Positions 56,852 through 56,957 of a stretch of DNA of 56,957 nucleotides are shown here, in pieces. Each line of letters starts with the position of its first letter. Positions within the stretch are counted from its first letter, which is position 1. The position numbers were made by a program, and so were the translations under genes. This DNA is from Streptomyces murinus (lineage in GTDB: Bacteria; Actinomycetota; Actinomycetes; Streptomycetales; Streptomycetaceae): NCBI RefSeq assembly GCF_002154555.1, contig NZ_MUNF01000015.1, forward strand, positions 1 to 56,957, read 5' to 3'. The notes below the pieces were generated by a model. The model searched no databases, was not told the DNA's origin, and saw only the letters and a program-made list of their open reading frames with translations.

Positions 56852-56957
56852 TCAAAGGGCCTCCAGCGCATCCCTGAGCCTCTTCAGCAGCGCGATGTCG
56901 GGGTCGGTGACCGGGGGCAGCGGCGGGGGAAGGTTCCGGGCCTGCTCCGGTGCGGTC
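56852..56957 (-). CDS. C-terminal end of an unknown protein (5' end outside the window)
   Basis: On the minus strand the frame is open from the window edge to a TGA at 56852-56854. It encodes a Pro-rich stretch followed by an amphipathic helix (TDPDIALLKRLRDALEAL). It lies 31 bases upstream of the roadblock pair on the same strand, so it is probably the first visible gene of that operon. Family not recognisable from ~34 residues. Confidence 0.6.
   Translation of the reverse strand, partial: TAPEQARNLPPPLPPVTDPDIALLKRLRDALEAL

Overview
The window is very G+C-rich, with third codon positions dominated by C and G, GTG starts common and intergenic gaps short. It carries chaplins, a mycothiol ligase, the gylR-glpF-glpK-glpD glycerol operon, ParJ and roadblock/LC7 proteins. 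Together these point to the chromosome of a Streptomyces. From memory, much of the gene order from about 0.4 to 29 kb follows the S. coelicolor SCO1680-to-SCO1657 block in reverse; this was not computed.

Layout. 0-8.8 kb: the end of an unknown gene; a Tat-exported molybdopterin oxidoreductase overlapping its cytochrome b partner; a gluconate module (gntT, gntK, divergent gntR); a YchJ-like protein; a DUF1876 protein next to a phosphoribosyltransferase-hydrolase fusion (dormancy-type genes in mycobacteria); and a PolX/PHP polymerase. 8.8-12.2 kb: tRNA-Leu(GAG), an M20 peptidase, and a short and a long chaplin. 12.2-23.5 kb: conserved actinobacterial housekeeping genes, including a RecD2-like protein whose helicase motifs are eroded, an aldo/keto reductase, an F420-type oxidoreductase, CorA, a phosphatase, DUF3090, an SCO1664-family protein, mshC and parJ. 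23.7-29.0 kb: the glycerol operon under GylR with recognisable operator palindromes.

29.2-35.8 kb: a methylation-cycle operon, metH-metF-ahcY, with overlapping or nearly touching genes. metH carries a one-base frameshift. The last gene is an internally shortened methylmalonyl-CoA-mutase-like protein. Codon usage switches abruptly inside metH and ahcY. 35.9-42.8 kb: a Bax-inhibitor/YccA protein, small conserved genes, a thiolase, an SGNH hydrolase and cystathionine beta-synthase.

42.8-54.2 kb looks accessory. It holds many small unknown genes; five tandem DUF397 genes coupled to one XRE/DUF5753 (Scr1-type) regulator; a degenerate beta-carbonic anhydrase; a MerR/MFS efflux pair; and, after a 526-bp gene-poor, A/T-richer stretch, a two-gene module of an OLD-type ATPase/TOPRIM protein and a protein with a HEPN-like end. 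That module is the best candidate for an undescribed (defence-like) system. The window closes with an RpiR regulator behind a perfect palindrome, a membrane protein and a roadblock/LC7 pair.

Several genes have a TAnnnT hexamer 6-7 bases before the start codon and no ribosome binding site. This suggests leaderless transcripts, and I used it to choose starts.
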